The notes below the pieces were generated by a model. It saw nothing but the letters and a program-made list of their open reading frames with translations. It was not told the DNA's origin and made no database searches. Shown in pieces: positions 24,421 to 36,799 of a stretch of 64,000 bases of DNA. Source of the DNA: Solen grandis. Taxonomy: Eukaryota > Mollusca > Bivalvia > Adapedonta > Solenidae. Each line of letters begins with the position of its first letter. Within the stretch, counting starts at the first letter, position 1. The DNA lies in NCBI GenBank assembly GCA_021229015.1, contig CM037783.1, forward strand, positions 29,396,605-29,460,604, read 5' to 3'. The position numbers and the translations under genes were made by a program.

Positions 24421-24825
24421 CATGGCCAACTTGTTGTTTGTTTAGTATCTATGAATAAATAAAATTTAAATTAAAATCGAAGGAATATCTCTACATACTG
24501 TTCTTCACGACTACTGGGAATTCTATTCATGATGATGTTTTGCTTATTGAATAATTAAAAATGCCACAAAATGGAAGGTTCCAATTTACCATGTTATTCT
24601 GTGTGTATGTAAGGTTATTTTAATCTTAGTAACACATTTAGTTTTACCAGATATGTATGACAATTTCTTTATAACATACAAAACCACAGAATAAATTATT
24701 GTTTAATAACTTTGAAATAAATCAATATAATTATTAAACATTTACTATATAAAGTAATTGTTAATTATAGTAAGTCATTGTTTGTATTGCAACTGAATTA
24801 TAGTAAGTCATTGTTTGTATTGCAA

Positions 24826-25010
24826 CTGAATTATAGGAAGTGGTAACGTATCCGATTACGGATCTGAAGGTTGTGGGTTCGAGCCCCGTTGGAGGCAAGA
24901 ATTCTTCACGACCTTCCCTGGCGCAAAGTACTGGTCCAACCCAGGAACCGTCGAGAGGGATTAGTATAAGTTGTAAGAACTTGTTTCCCAATCGACGTAA
25001 AATAAATAAG
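24826..25010 (+). mobile_element. tRNA-derived SINE, third family
   Basis: Head GTGGTAACGTATCCGATTAC with B box GGGTTCGAGCCCCG, body AAGAATTCTTCACGACCTTC and CCAACCCAGGAACCGTCGAG, tail AATAAATAAGTTTT. It matches the inverted copy at 32505-32670. A 25-bp piece, TTATAGTAAGTCATTGTTTG..., is duplicated just upstream (24764-24830). Confidence 0.85.
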
Positions 25011-25279
25011 TTTTAAATTTAAATTAATTGTATTGATGTTAATGATGACAAGGTTGATCATAAAAGTGTCAATATCCTGACAGCTTGTGTCTCGTACTTC
25101 TGTGTCATATACTTTATTTCAAGATCCAGAGCTAAATAAACCACACACTAGATAATAAAAGCCATCACCAGACCAAATAGTTTACGGATCTACCTTTAAT
25201 TTATATGCTGAAATGAAAAATAGAAAAATATCCCTTTATATTTGTTTTAGCTCCAAAATAAGGAATATAAGCTAAACCT

Positions 25280-25990
25280 ATTGGTTTAATACTTCACTAT
25301 GGTATTCAGGGGCATTAAACAAACAAGTTAGATAACTCTTGACCACATTTAATGCAAATTATGGCGTTCTTTGGATTTGGAAATTTTGGTATGGTTTTGC
25401 ATGCAGCATACTCTCATGCTTATATTTCAGCAATCAGTTATGAGATTGTCTTGGAACTTCACATACCGTAGATGTTCAGTCGCATCAGAACATCTTGGTA
25501 GATAACTCTTGACTGAATCTTTTGGTAAAAATGGCCCCTTTTGAACTTTCAAATTGTGTGTGTGTAAAATTTGTTTAAAGTTTTACATGCAATATACTAG
25601 GATGCATACATCTTGGTAACGTTTGTAATGGTTTTGCCATTATTTGCTTATATTTCAGTAATCAGTCATAGGATTGACTTTCATATCGGTGTTCATGGGC
25701 ATCAGACCATCAAGTTAGATAACTCATTGAAAATAATTCATTGAAAATAATGGCCCCTTTTGAACTTAGAAATTTCGGTTTAGTTTTTTATGTTCAAGTT
25801 TTGGTTAATGTTTTGCCTTCGATTTACAAGGATGCATACATCTTAGTATTCAGCTTTGCTTATTAATTTGATACTTCACTGTGGTCTTAAGTGGCATTAA
25901 ACAATCATGTAAAATAACTTTTGCTTAAATTTAATACAAATTATTTGGACTAACACAACCTAAGCTAATAAGCAGTGAAATAGTAGAGCG
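25280..25990. repeat. Modular TTTTGCATGC-type repeat, decayed
   Basis: Modules recur (GGGCATTAAACAA, GATAACTCTTGAC, TTATGGC...). The segment ends with GTAGAGCGCACTGTCTTAAG and ACAACTCTTGTTTTA, equivalent to the right end of the element at 54181-54215. Confidence 0.7.
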
Positions 25991-25999
25991 CACTGTCTT

Positions 26000-26640
26000 A
26001 AGGACAACTCTTGTTTTACCCCAGCAAAAAAAAGTTTGAGAGTGGCTATATAGGAGTAAGTTAGGAGTTATGGCTGATATCTGCCAATCAGGTCTGGAGT
26101 TATGGCCCTTAAATGATAAAAAATACCAGATTTCAAATTGTGTACACTCTCTCATCTTCATTTCTTAATGTTCTTCAAACTTTATGACAATGGTTATAAA
26201 TATAGTTCTCGGTCAAGTTCGATATTACATCGCATTTTCATCAACGTGTTTTCGCAATTTCGCGTTTTCGTCATCGTGTTTTCGCGTTTTTCGTCATCGT
26301 ACTTTCGTTATTTCGTGTCTTCGCGTTTCAAATTCATTTCCTTTATAGGCGATGGCTCTAACAGAATCCAATGGATTCTTGCCCATTAGGTCTGGAGTCA
26401 TGGCCCTTGAATGGTAAAAAATGCCAGATTTCACTTTGTGTACACGTTAGCACCTTCATTTCTTTTTCAATCTCCTTCAATCTGTATGACAATGTTTATA
26501 AACATACTCTCAGCTAAGTTAGGCTATGACTGATACCTGCCCATTATGTCTCGTGTTATGGCCTTTGAATGATAAAAAAAATGCCAGACTTCACTTTGTG
26601 TACACTCTAGCATCTTTATTCCCGTGCCATTCGTTTTTAC
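26000..26640. repeat. Three ~190-bp tandem modules with a TTTTCGTCATCG minisatellite inside
   Basis: GTTATGGCCCTTAAATGATA, CATGGCCCTTGAATGGTA and TTATGGCCTTTGAATGATAA open three diverged modules that share a CTTTGTGTACAC segment. Between the first two, 26226-26330 is a short degenerate array of TTTCGTCATCGTGTTTTCGC-like units, the source of the 83-residue ORF. Confidence 0.7.
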
Positions 26641-26714
26641 TTCCAGTCCAGTAATAGGGTCATCTTGTATAATGAAAAAAGCAATATTGGCATATTTGAA
26701 CAACTTAATACTGT

Positions 26715-27046
26715 AACCACGTTAATGTTTGTTTGTTTGTTGGATTTTAGTCCCACCGACAGTATTTCAGCCATTTGGAGACGATACCTACTTGAGATAG
26801 ATATAGTGTTGCCACACTGCTGTATCACGCAGTAGACATATGGCATGATACCACACCCAGTCACATTATCTTGACACAAGGCTAATCAGTCCTTCAACTA
26901 CCCTTATATGCTGAGCGCCAAGCAAGGGAGCTATACCAGTACCATTTTTTTACGGTATGTCGCAGTCGGGGATCGAACCCACGACCTACCGATTCCGGGG
27001 GCGGACGCTCTAACCACTCGGCCACCGGGACAAGTAAACCACGTTA
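26715..27046 (-). mobile_element. Full-length SINE with 10-bp target-site duplication
   Basis: The minus strand begins TGTCCCGGTGGCCGAGTGG (A box) and has B box GGTTCGATCCC, the conserved body GACTGGGTGTGGTATCATGCC and an end AAAATCCAACAAACAAACAA. AACCACGTTA flanks both sides (26715-26724 and 27037-27046), a clean target-site duplication. It is the best preserved SINE of its family here, so probably the youngest. Confidence 0.92.
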
Positions 27047-27049
27047 TTG

Positions 27050-29540
27050 CATAGTACAGAAATTAATTACGGAAATGAAAGTAATGACATGTTTTTGACT
27101 GCAGGCATATGCACTAATCTTAAATCAAATTAGCTTGGGTACATGTCGACTGATTTACTTTTTAATATAGATTTAAATCCTTTTTATCAATCATATTCAA
27201 ACATGTTTTGCAATTTGATAATGATTAAAAAAAGTTGAAGAGGAGATACATATGATGATTTATGTATTATTTCTTAATTACAGATTAACTTTTCGAACAT
27301 ATTTTTAACCTATAAATAAAATGTAATGGTTGATTATGATACAGAATATTAATCTCAAATGGATTAGGGATATAAAAATACAACAACAATATTTATGCCA
27401 AAGTAATTTACTGATTATTTCAACATTAGTTCTCTAATACCTTTGAAGTATAATGTAATTTTGTTAACACCTTTCTGTATACCTTCAATACAATACAGCT
27501 GAATTTATTCTTTTTTTAGTTTTTTTCTGTTTAAATTTGTTTGAGCGAGTTTGTTTAAAATCATGACACGGAAAATTCGTTTAAAATGCCGCATACATGT
27601 ACTTTGAATTCTGGAATTATACGGGAAATCTTAGGACCACCATCTTTTATTCAACACAAAACTGGTATTATTTTATGTGCATGTTTCCATATAAATCGAT
27701 TAAAAAGATTTTCGAAAAGAAATTTGTTAATGTATGATCCTTAATTCGGAACATAGTTTGAAATAGAATAATCACTATCGAGGAAAAGAAACACAAGACC
27801 AAAAGGGGTCACCATGGTAGTCACATGATCTACCGGAAACCGCACCTTGCCCACGTTCTCGTCTACTTGTCCCATATCGATATATCGACGCGTGACCCTT
27901 TATCTCAGTAGTGTTGTCTAAAGACATAAAGAAACGTCCTTATGTTCTAGATTCCGTCTACACAATACTTTCTCCCAAAGGAGAAAGGAACACCCTAACC
28001 CTTAACACTCAATTTTTAAATTGGTTTAGGAATTCTTCATTTAAAGAAACAATCAGTAATATATGAATGTATTTGTGAAGCATTTTCTGTATATTGGCTT
28101 GCACGCTGGCTATCTAGAATATGTAGCTTCGGTCATTAAAGATCTTATTAGATTAAAAACATTGCCGAAAATTTTCCAAGTAAATACAGTGACAATATCG
28201 TGCACAAAATCGATTTGGCAAACTCTCTTGTTGACGATCCTTGACAAATCTGGTAAACACCTGACAAAGGCATCGCTAAGAATGGACGCTGGAAAATTTG
28301 GTCTGTTTCAGTCGTAAATTTCAGCGACAAAACTGGGTTCTAAGAGGTACAGTAAACGTGTTGGAAACGGTGGTCGAATAAGCCAGATTATCTGCAAGTA
28401 CAAGGAACGTACTTACAAAACTGTTTGATATATCTCTGGTAAAAATTTAAAATGGTAAAGAAGAAAATCACTTCCACTTAAGTGAAATTATAAACTTACG
28501 ATGCTTTGTGAATGTTATCATCTAACGAGTTTACGAGCAGAACTTGGCCGAGTTCTAATCCATAGCGATCAGTAGATTCCTTAAAAATGAACAATATCAA
28601 GAATAATTTCTTAAGGTATAAACCCCCTAATACCCATATTCCATATCTTGCCATTGGATGAAAATATTTCTATAAACTTTGTCACTTTGTAGACATTCAA
28701 AAATAAAAATGTTTCACCGAGAGTTTTTTACAGGTTTTATTAGGTGTAAGGGAGATAATCTGTATTTAAATTAACATTGATTTCTATAGGAAATAGACAT
28801 TTTCTGTTAATATGGAAAAAAAAAATGAATCCGATTTTCGAGGAAAACGGTAGAATGATGCATTATATGATTTTGATTCAACTGTCATGAATATATCTAA
28901 ACTTTACTGTAGGAAAATGAGAAAATTTCCTTTTTGTAGTTTTCAGGGGACATAACTCATGACAACAAAATTATCAAGGGGAGATAATGAAAGAATTTCT
29001 GTCATATGTCATAACATTTCAATTAACATTTAAGATTTCCATGGTTTGACATTATAAAAACTTATATTGTAAAGTTATATGCATGGCTTCGATGGTTATA
29101 ATGGGGCCTATAGCTTCACCGGAAGTGAATACAGGGCATAAACCTTAAATTACTCTGCTTAATTAGTATATTTTCATGCAACACAATTTCTATATTCGTA
29201 ATACATGCAAAACGTTAAGGGTATGTATAGTGTAATTTCTTTAGAATATATTTACATTTGCATTGATAATCGAATTTAACATGAATTTAATAATTGATAT
29301 CGGCCAAACCATTTATTGATAACCATAGTTGACATGTAATCTTAAAGTTCACTGAGAGTTCAAAAATGTGGTAAGCACTTGTAACTCTTTCAAAAAGAGA
29401 GTGCAAACCTGTTAGGACTCTTTGAATATGATTATCCAAGTATAGTCTGATAAGAATTCAATACTTATAATTAATTTCCCTGAAAATAGGAATTTTTTAA
29501 TGACAAACAGCATTGGTGACGTACAATGTACTAGTTAAAT
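27050..29540. other. 2.5 kb with no recognised gene or repeat
   Basis: AT-rich. The overlapping 84- and 60-residue ORFs at 28063-28330 lie on opposite strands and show no motif, start context or splice sites I trust. It could hold regulatory or unrecognised sequence. Confidence 0.45.
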
Positions 29541-29544
29541 TGCG

Positions 29545-30215
29545 AAAGTAGAAATAAAGTAGTAAGTGGATAATACAGAAAACATGTTGGTGAGGGATTG
29601 GGCCGGAACGTAGAAATAAGTGGATAATACAGAGAACATGTTGGTGAGGGATGGGGCTGGGAAGTAGAAATAAGTAGATAATACAGAGAACATGTTGGTA
29701 AGGGATGGGGCTGGGAAGTATAAATAAGTGGATGATATAGAAAACATGTTGGTGAGGGATGGGGATGGAAAGTAGAAATAAGTAGATAATACAGAGAACA
29801 TGTTGGTTCGGGATTTGGCCGGAAAGTAGAAATAAGTAGATAATGCAGAGAACATGTTGGTGAGGGATGGGGCTGGGAAGTAGAAATAAGTAGATAATAC
29901 AGAAAACATGTTGGTGAGGGTTGGTGCTGGGAATTAGATATAAGTAGATAATACAGAGAACATGTTGGTTCGGGACTGGCCGGATAATAAAAATAAGTAG
30001 ATAATACATAAAACCTGTTGGTGAGGGATGGGGCTGGGAAGTAGAAATAAGTAGATGATTCAGAAAACAAGTTGGTGAGGAATGGGGCTGGGAAGTAGAA
30101 ATAAGTAGATGATACAGAAAACAAGTTGGTGAGGAATGGGACTGGGAAGTAGAAATAAGTGGATATTATAAAGATCAAGTTGGTGAGGTCATGATCGTGA
30201 GGGATAGGGCTGGAA
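29545..30215. repeat. 54-bp minisatellite, ~12 copies
   Basis: Unit start AACATGTTGGTGAGGGATGG recurs every 54 bp (29581, 29635, 29689 ...). Because 54 is a multiple of three, all three minus-strand frames stay open and give ORFs of 124-215 residues with 18-residue repeats. Codon content follows the repeat, not protein selection. Confidence 0.95.
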
Positions 30216-31350
30216 ATACGGAGAATATTATCATTAAATTTAGCAAAAACACAAATATTAATACAGTTTTAGGGTGAAAATAGAGGACACAGCAATTTCA
30301 ACTGCGTCGTATCCTGTCAAATGTTTCGCAAATTCTTCTCAACTTTGAATTTTCAGTTCGCTATAACTGTTTTTCAAAATGGATTTTCAAGTAGTATTTA
30401 TCATATGAAGTGAAAAAAATTAGTAGCGTGTTCATATATATGTATCTCGTTATCATGCAATTCCTACAGAAACAGTAATGAACAGAAACATACCTTTTTT
30501 CTTCTCAAAATGGCGGTTTTTGTTTACAAAATGAATGGTACGACGCAGTTGTGATTCCTGACCCTGATACTCTATACTACAATATTACCTAGACTTGCTT
30601 CTTTAATTTAATTTTATAAGAAACAATTTAGATTGACGGATAAGTTGATAGGGAAACATGTATTTAGCCCTTTTGTATGTTATTTAGGCAGACAGATCTA
30701 TATAGACATATTTCTATGTTGCAATCGAGATAAGGGCTAACACATTTACAGGTGCACACTCTTCTGCCGTAAGTATGTCTTAGATAAGGAAGTAAAATGT
30801 TTTGTGATTGTGAGGAGCACATCAAGGTGGTTGTTTTTTTTCAACATGCATATGTGATAGAATTCATGTAAGAAGGCACGCTTAGTTCTTTATTATGATA
30901 CACAAAATAGAAATACAAAAGTTTTGATACGAAAATAGTTAAAAATGACTGGATCGTTGTGGCTAACCGTATATTTGAGCCAGAAGTAGCGAAACCTGAC
31001 AGCTATAAGAAAATACAGCTTTAACAAAGAAAAGTGGATTTGGTCAAATATCTAACGCTTGAAAACTGCTATATTAAAATGAAATATAATTCCAATAAGT
31101 ACTTCCCCTTCCGCCCCTTATTATTTATTATACATGTGCATTCAACATGTACTGCTTTTCAGGAAGGAAGCCATGCAAGTCGAAGTCAGTACATTTTATA
31201 CAATGCAACGCAAAACTGTTTAGTATTTCTTAAAACCATACATTAGACACCGGTCAAGCTGTTACTACTTTTACTACAGTTGGTTTGATCTGAACTATCT
31301 GAGTTTGTTTTAAGTAAACACACATCATTTACAAAAAAAATGTACCTTTT
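30216..31350. other. No recognised feature
   Basis: AT-rich sequence. The 70-residue ORF at 31034-31246 has no recognisable motif. Confidence 0.45.
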
Positions 31351-31351
31351 T

Positions 31352-32430
31352 AGCTCACCTGAGCACAACGTGCTCAAGGTGAGCTATTAGGATGGGTCAA
31401 TGTCCGTCGTCCATCCTCTGTCGTCAACTTTTAACTTGAAACAACATCTCCTCCTAAACTATTGTGTCAATTTTAAAGAAACTTCACAGGAATGTTCCTT
31501 GGGTGATGCCCTTTCACATTTGTTCAAAGAATTTGAATTTATGCAGAACTCTGGTTGCCATTGCAACGGAAAGAAAAAATCACGAATGAACATTTTAAAA
31601 ATCTTCTTCTCCAAAACTGCTGGCCAGATATAAAACAATTTGGCTTAGATGTTCATTAGGTAAGATTGTTCAAATTATTCCGATCCGTAAAAAAAACATG
31701 GCCACCAAGGGGCGGGGCTAATTTGCCATATATGTATATAGTGAAGACTTTAAAAGACATCTTCAAAACTCCTGGTAAAGATGTTCCTTCGGTCACTCTT
31801 TACAAAGATTGTTCAAATTATTTTGATCCATTGAAAAACATGGCCGCCAGGTGGGCGGAGCTGGTTTTCCGTATATGTATAAAGTACAAATTTGAACAAT
31901 CTTCTCGTGCAAAAGTACTAGCCAGATTTTAAAACAATTTTGCACAGGTGTTCCTTAGATAAGTCTTTACCAAGATTGTTCAAATTATTTTGAACCGTTG
32001 AAAACTATTGGCGGCAGGGGGCGAAGCCCATTTTTCCCTCTATGTATATAGTACAAATTTGAAAAAACTTCTTGTGCAAAAGTACTGGCTGGATTTCAAA
32101 GTTATTTGACACAGATGTTCCATAGGTCACTGTCTATCGAGATTGTTCAAGTTATTTTGATCCGTTGAAAAACATGGTCGCCAGGGGGCGGAGCCGGTTT
32201 TCCTTATATGTATATAGTACCAATTTGAAAAATCTTCTGGTGCAAAAGTACTGGCTGGATTTCAAAGTTATTTGGCAGAGATGTTCTTTAAGTCACTCTT
32301 TACAAAGATTGTTCAGATTATTTTGATTGGTTTAAAGACATGACCGCCATATATACTATTGTATGTAGTACAAATTTGAAAATTCTTTTTGTCCAGAAGT
32401 ATGCATTGGATTTATGGCTGGCAAGGGACA
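31352..32430 (+). repeat. Modular bivalve-type repeat with hairpin head
   Basis: Starts with a stem, AGCTCACCTGAGCAC / GTGCTCAAGGTGAGCT (31352-31385), then CGTCGTCCATCCTCTGTCG. Five modules of 142-169 bp follow, each with GTTCAAATTATTTTGATCCG-like sequence (31668, 31810, 31977, 32146, 32310), a GGCCGCCAGG piece and a GTATATAGTACAAATTTG piece. I recognise the hairpin head as widespread in bivalves. It carries no real ORF. The 77- and 88-residue frames are incidental. Confidence 0.8.
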
Positions 32431-32499
32431 GAGCCCATTTTCCATAATTTCATAAACTATTTGCTATTTCTTTTCCTCCCATTAATACCTGGTTTAGTT

Positions 32500-32670
32500 T
32501 AAACTTGATAATTTTACGTCGATTTACAACCCTCTCGACGGTACCTTGGTTGGAACAGTACTTTGCGATCGGGAAGGTCATGAAGAATTCTTGCCTCCAA
32601 TTAGGTTCGAACTCATAACATTCGGATCCGTAATTGAATACGTTACCACTGGACCACAGCGCCCTTTTCT
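32500..32670 (-). mobile_element. tRNA-derived SINE, inverted copy of the 24.8 kb family
   Basis: The reverse complement carries AAGAATTCTTCATGACCTTC and a head with B-box-like GAGTTCGAACC and the GGTAACGTATTCAATTACGG segment. It is more diverged than 24826-25010. Confidence 0.8.
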
Positions 32671-33039
32671 GCGCCCTGGTTCTCAGGTGATTGATTCCAG
32701 GGATATATCATGACCCTCTAGTTTACTTATTTCTGTATACTACTTATTTACTTATTGCTGTAGGTTTCCTTTATCATTATCGTCATAATTGTCTACGGTC
32801 ACACGTATGATGCGAAGATTTAGACATATATAGTTCCTCCATTCTCCCGAAATACCGACTATATTTATACAAAGAATCGGTAGAACCGATGGATGCTCCC
32901 CGAATAAATGCTAGTTCCAAAAGGGCTTTTTTTAAAAACATTTCTTTCAAATATGTGTGTTCAACTAAATATTATAATACAGTATTACAAAGGAAAAGAA
33001 AATATGTATGACAAAGGGCAGCAAGAAGGCATCACCATA

Positions 33040-33492
33040 GTATGGTGGCATATTTCTGCCAGCCACTTATCGAAACTTTTCTGAAAAATTGTCACATATT
33101 CAGTTAGTATCTAGCAAGTAGAAAATTTTCAAGTTATCCACTTAGGTATCTTAACAGGAATAAACTGCCTGTTAGTGCCCACTACTGCCAGTCACATATT
33201 CACTTAGGTTAACTGGATATCATGCTTTTTCCAGATAATTATGTGAAAAAGTGCCTGTTATCCGCATAATTTAACTGAATAACACGAAAAAAGGCGAGAT
33301 ATCTACTTATCTTAAGTGAATATATAGCAGGCAGTAGTGGGCACAAACAGGCAGTTTTGTCCTGATATGATACCTAAGATGATAACACGAAAGTTTTTTA
33401 CTTGCCAGATAATAACTGAATATGTGACAATTTTTCAGAAAGTTTCGTCATAGCTAAGTGGATAAGTGGCTCGCAGAAATATGCCACCATAC
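33040..33492. mobile_element. Long-hairpin fold-back element
   Basis: The two halves are imperfect inverted copies across nearly the whole 450 bp. GTATGGTGGCATATTTCTG at 33040 pairs with CAGAAATATGCCACCATAC at 33474-33492. AAATTGTCACATATTCAG pairs with CTGAATATGTGACAATTT, and GCCTGTTAGTGCCCACTACTG with CAGTAGTGGGCACAAACAGGC. Only ~100 bp at the centre is unpaired. This is a fold-back MITE with no ORF and no obvious target duplication. Confidence 0.85.
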
Positions 33493-33539
33493 ATCAGAGA
33501 TTATGGAGTTTTTGATTTTGAGTAACAAGAATCTCCCCA

Positions 33540-33935
33540 AAATTTAAAAAAAAGGGAAAGGATGCTCCGGACAAAAATATCAAAGGGTAATAAGTCCAAA
33601 ATTATGCAAAACAAAGTTGTGGTTCTTGTACACTGCACTTCTCCTCATTGAGATATATTATATCTACCTATGAAGTTTCATGTCCATACCTCTTATACTT
33701 TTTGTGCTATGCTCCGGGCAAAATTAAGCATGAAAAATAACAAGGGGCAATAACTCATAAATTATGCAAAACAGAGTTGTGGTTCTTGTACACTGCACTT
33801 CTCCTCATTGAGATCTATCTACCTATGAAGTTTCATGTCGATACTTCTTATAGTTTTTGTGTTATGCTCCGGACAAAATTATGACGGACGGACAAAGCGG
33901 TAACTATATGCTCTCCTTCGGGCAGCATATAAACA
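33540..33935 (+). repeat. Modular repeat, two ~165-bp modules
   Basis: GTTGTGGTTCTTGTACACTG occurs at about 33614 and 33776 with conserved surroundings (CTTCTCCTCATTGAGAT, CTACCTATGAAGTTTCATG). It ends ACGGACGGACAAAGCGGTAA and CTCCTTCGGGCAGCATATA. Non-coding. Confidence 0.75.
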
Positions 33936-34166
33936 TTCAGACATTCTTAGTTCTTCACAAGAACACCACAACAGAAAACTGCACCATTTCAAAACTTGAG
34001 TCGTTTTATCTTTTTTATTTAGTTGATTTGTTAAAAAGACCAGTGTTGAATAATAAATAATAGGGTGACAACGCAACAAATGGACAAAGTAAATCTAAAA
34101 GAAGTCATTACTTGGTGTCTTACAAAACTATTTTATTGCATTACATGATTTCCAATAAAATATATA

Positions 34167-34749
34167 TATATCCTCGAGTGCCCAAACTGCGCCCCTCTAA
34201 GATTTAATTAGGAAATGTTAAAAAAAACAATAAAAAAAAAACTGTTCACGTACCAATTTATTCTATCAAATTCACACTGAAACCCCCTAAATAATTCTTT
34301 TTTTAAATAATTATTCACTCGGAAATAGCATTTAATACATTACGAGTCAAATATTATGCCCTCATTTTGTGTGGTCCTAACTCCGCCCCCTAGGTGACGT
34401 CATAGCAGTTGCGAATTGTACACATATGACTTCCATTTATAAATGTGTAAACACAGCAGATGGAATTTCCGAGATACTTTTATTTTTTTAAAAAAAAGTT
34501 TAAATTGGCCATTCTGCGTGGCAAGCATTTTGTATTAAGAAAAACACATAAAAAGAGTGGTGCGAGATAAAATTTGCAATATTTATCTGTTTGAATTAAA
34601 ATTTCGTACAAAAATCATCGGAGTTTATTTACAGAAACATATTTTTAAAAAAAATCTCACAGTCGCATACACGTGTGATAAAATCTAGAGAAACTACGAT
34701 ATAAAAAAAGAAGGTGGCGGGGTTAGGACAGGGGCGCAGTTAGGATATA
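34167..34749. mobile_element. Inverted-repeat element inside a satellite seed
   Basis: AACTGCGCCCCT (34185-34196) is inverted at 34730-34741 (AGGGGCGCAGTT). The outer TATATCCT (34167-34174) is inverted at 34742-34749, with a 10-bp insertion on the left side only. Satellite-like DNA flanks both ends: TTGCATTACATGATTTCCAA on the left and GCATTACATAGTTTCC on the right. It is probably a ~0.58 kb non-autonomous transposon. Confidence 0.6.
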
Positions 34750-35000
34750 CCGCATTACATAGTTTCCGATTATACTATTATACTGCAAAACATAGTCTCC
34801 TACGACAGCATTACAAGATGTCCAACAATACTACACGATGGAACGAAATGCGATGGAGCGAAATGACGGTGTAATGCGAAGTAATTGCCAAGGTCCCGGC
34901 AATATTTGTTCTTTATTCAATGTAAAAAAGATGCGATGGAACGAATAAGATGGAACGAAAGATGCGCTGGAGCGAAGTATGTATGTGGTCCGATTTGCTA
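34750..35000. repeat. Scattered satellite monomers and GATGGAACGAAAT repeats
   Basis: GCATTACATAGTTTCCGATTA, ACATAGTCTCCTACGACAG and CATTACAAGATGTCCAACAA are single units related to the arrays at 36.8-42 kb. They are followed by CGATGGAACGAAATGCGATG-type repeats that recur at 36745-36780, just before the 66-bp array. Confidence 0.8.
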
Positions 35001-36735
35001 ATTAACAACTGATTAATGACGCGTTCGAACGGAGTGTCGGTCAGTTTCACACCTACCCGAGTGACACCTGTCGCTTACACGCGTCCGCCATTATATTGTC
35101 TGTAATCAGCCTATTAGCACGCCATCCGTGACGTTGATTGTTGCAAACTGACACGAAGTTTACAAGCGAGTTTGTTTGTTACAAAGATTAATGAGTGATA
35201 TGTCAAAACTTAATAAGCAGCAGTATAAATATATAGTTTATTTTTATTTCATTTCCATTGTGCTTTAAGCACATGAGGATACAATATGCATGTACACACA
35301 AGTTATTACATATTAGAAGTAAATCATAAATATATATAGAGGCTTGTAACATGGCAGTCAGCTCTGGATACATTACTATAAAATGTATATAAACATGCGA
35401 CGGAGAAGGCTTATAAGTAATTTTGTTCAACTCATATATGAAAACATTGCGAAAGAGCGGAGCAAATTGGAGAAAGTAAACACACATAAATACACACTCA
35501 CACAAAAACATACAATATCAGGCGGTTGTTACTAACAGTTTCACATGTATATGCATTAGACTTTCGAGTGATCCAGAAAAAAAAAAAAAAAAAAAAAAAA
35601 AAAAGGTTTAAAACTGCATTTTAAAGATTATAAATATTGGAATCAAGCACATAATTTTTTATATATTTTTTTTTTAGACGACGATTAGCCGTCTTATGCT
35701 GAAGAACGAAATCAGGCCTTGCTAATTTGCATATTTTCCACAACAATTTTAACTGTACCTCTCCGCGCTTATTGCGGATCCATGCAATGCGATTCTGCAC
35801 TAACGAATACGAGTGGAATATGTTACACCGACGTTTAAATCATAACCGTAACCGCTTTTAGTGTGTTATTGTTTGTTAACATGTTTTCTTTTGCCATTAT
35901 TTTGCATTGGAAGCATCAATTTTAAGCGTGAAAAAAATATCCGTGACATTTCTTAACCAGAACAGCAACCCATCTTACGTGTATGAAGATCAACTCCTGT
36001 AAAAAGAAAAAATAGTGCTCCGTATGTATGTAATTGACCTAAAGTAGTCCACACAATATTTTGCATGATGGCGAGTTAGGTTCCTCCCAGGGCATTTCTT
36101 AACTTGGAAATAGATAGGCAAACATTCTAGTATCTTAAATAATCAAATACCTGGTCCATTTCTACATATACAAAACAACAGATAGAATTCGCTAGCACTA
36201 GAGAAAGAGAATGACCTACTTAGGTATGCAGCTCTTTATGAATGAAAGGTTCATGACCTTTACTCCGGATTATTATGTTACGAACAGAAATTCTGTAGCA
36301 ACAGCGGGTGGAGTTTTTGTCGTCATGTGACTGCTTCAATAACTTCAGAAACTCTGGGTTTATAATGTTAATTATCCCGTTGCCGTCTCTCAGCGCATTG
36401 TGCGCTTTGATTATAATAGTTACAGTTCTTGTGTTCGTTTTGTATAACAAGTCACTTGTTCGATATCTCATGTTCATGTTGTACCTATGTACGTTTGTCC
36501 AACAAACATGACTTATTAAAAATATTTACATTTGTACTGCAGAACGCCTTTTTTAAATATCAATATCATTGTATAAAAATAAAAAAAATACAGAGAATCA
36601 AATAATGAAACAACATCACACTAAACATATTACGACACTAAATCTTTACGACAGAACATGGTTTTCGGCAATACATACTGAAACACGACATAAACAAACG
36701 AGTGAGCACATACATAAAGGGATTCTCAATCGTCA
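35000..36735. other. No recognised gene; poly(A) tract
   Basis: A run of ~27 A at 35577-35604 is notable. Opposed ORFs at 36220-36511 have no motif. The interval separates two satellite-bearing segments. Confidence 0.5.
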
Positions 36736-36799
36736 ATATGAAAGATGCGATGGAACGAAATACGCGATGGAACGAAATAAATGTGTTTCCCGGGGCTAC

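Noticed and set aside
29497..30178. Three overlapping minus-strand ORFs with 18-residue repeats (STYFYFPAPSLTN type)
   Set aside because: Produced by a 54-bp minisatellite open in all three frames; no single frame is favoured.
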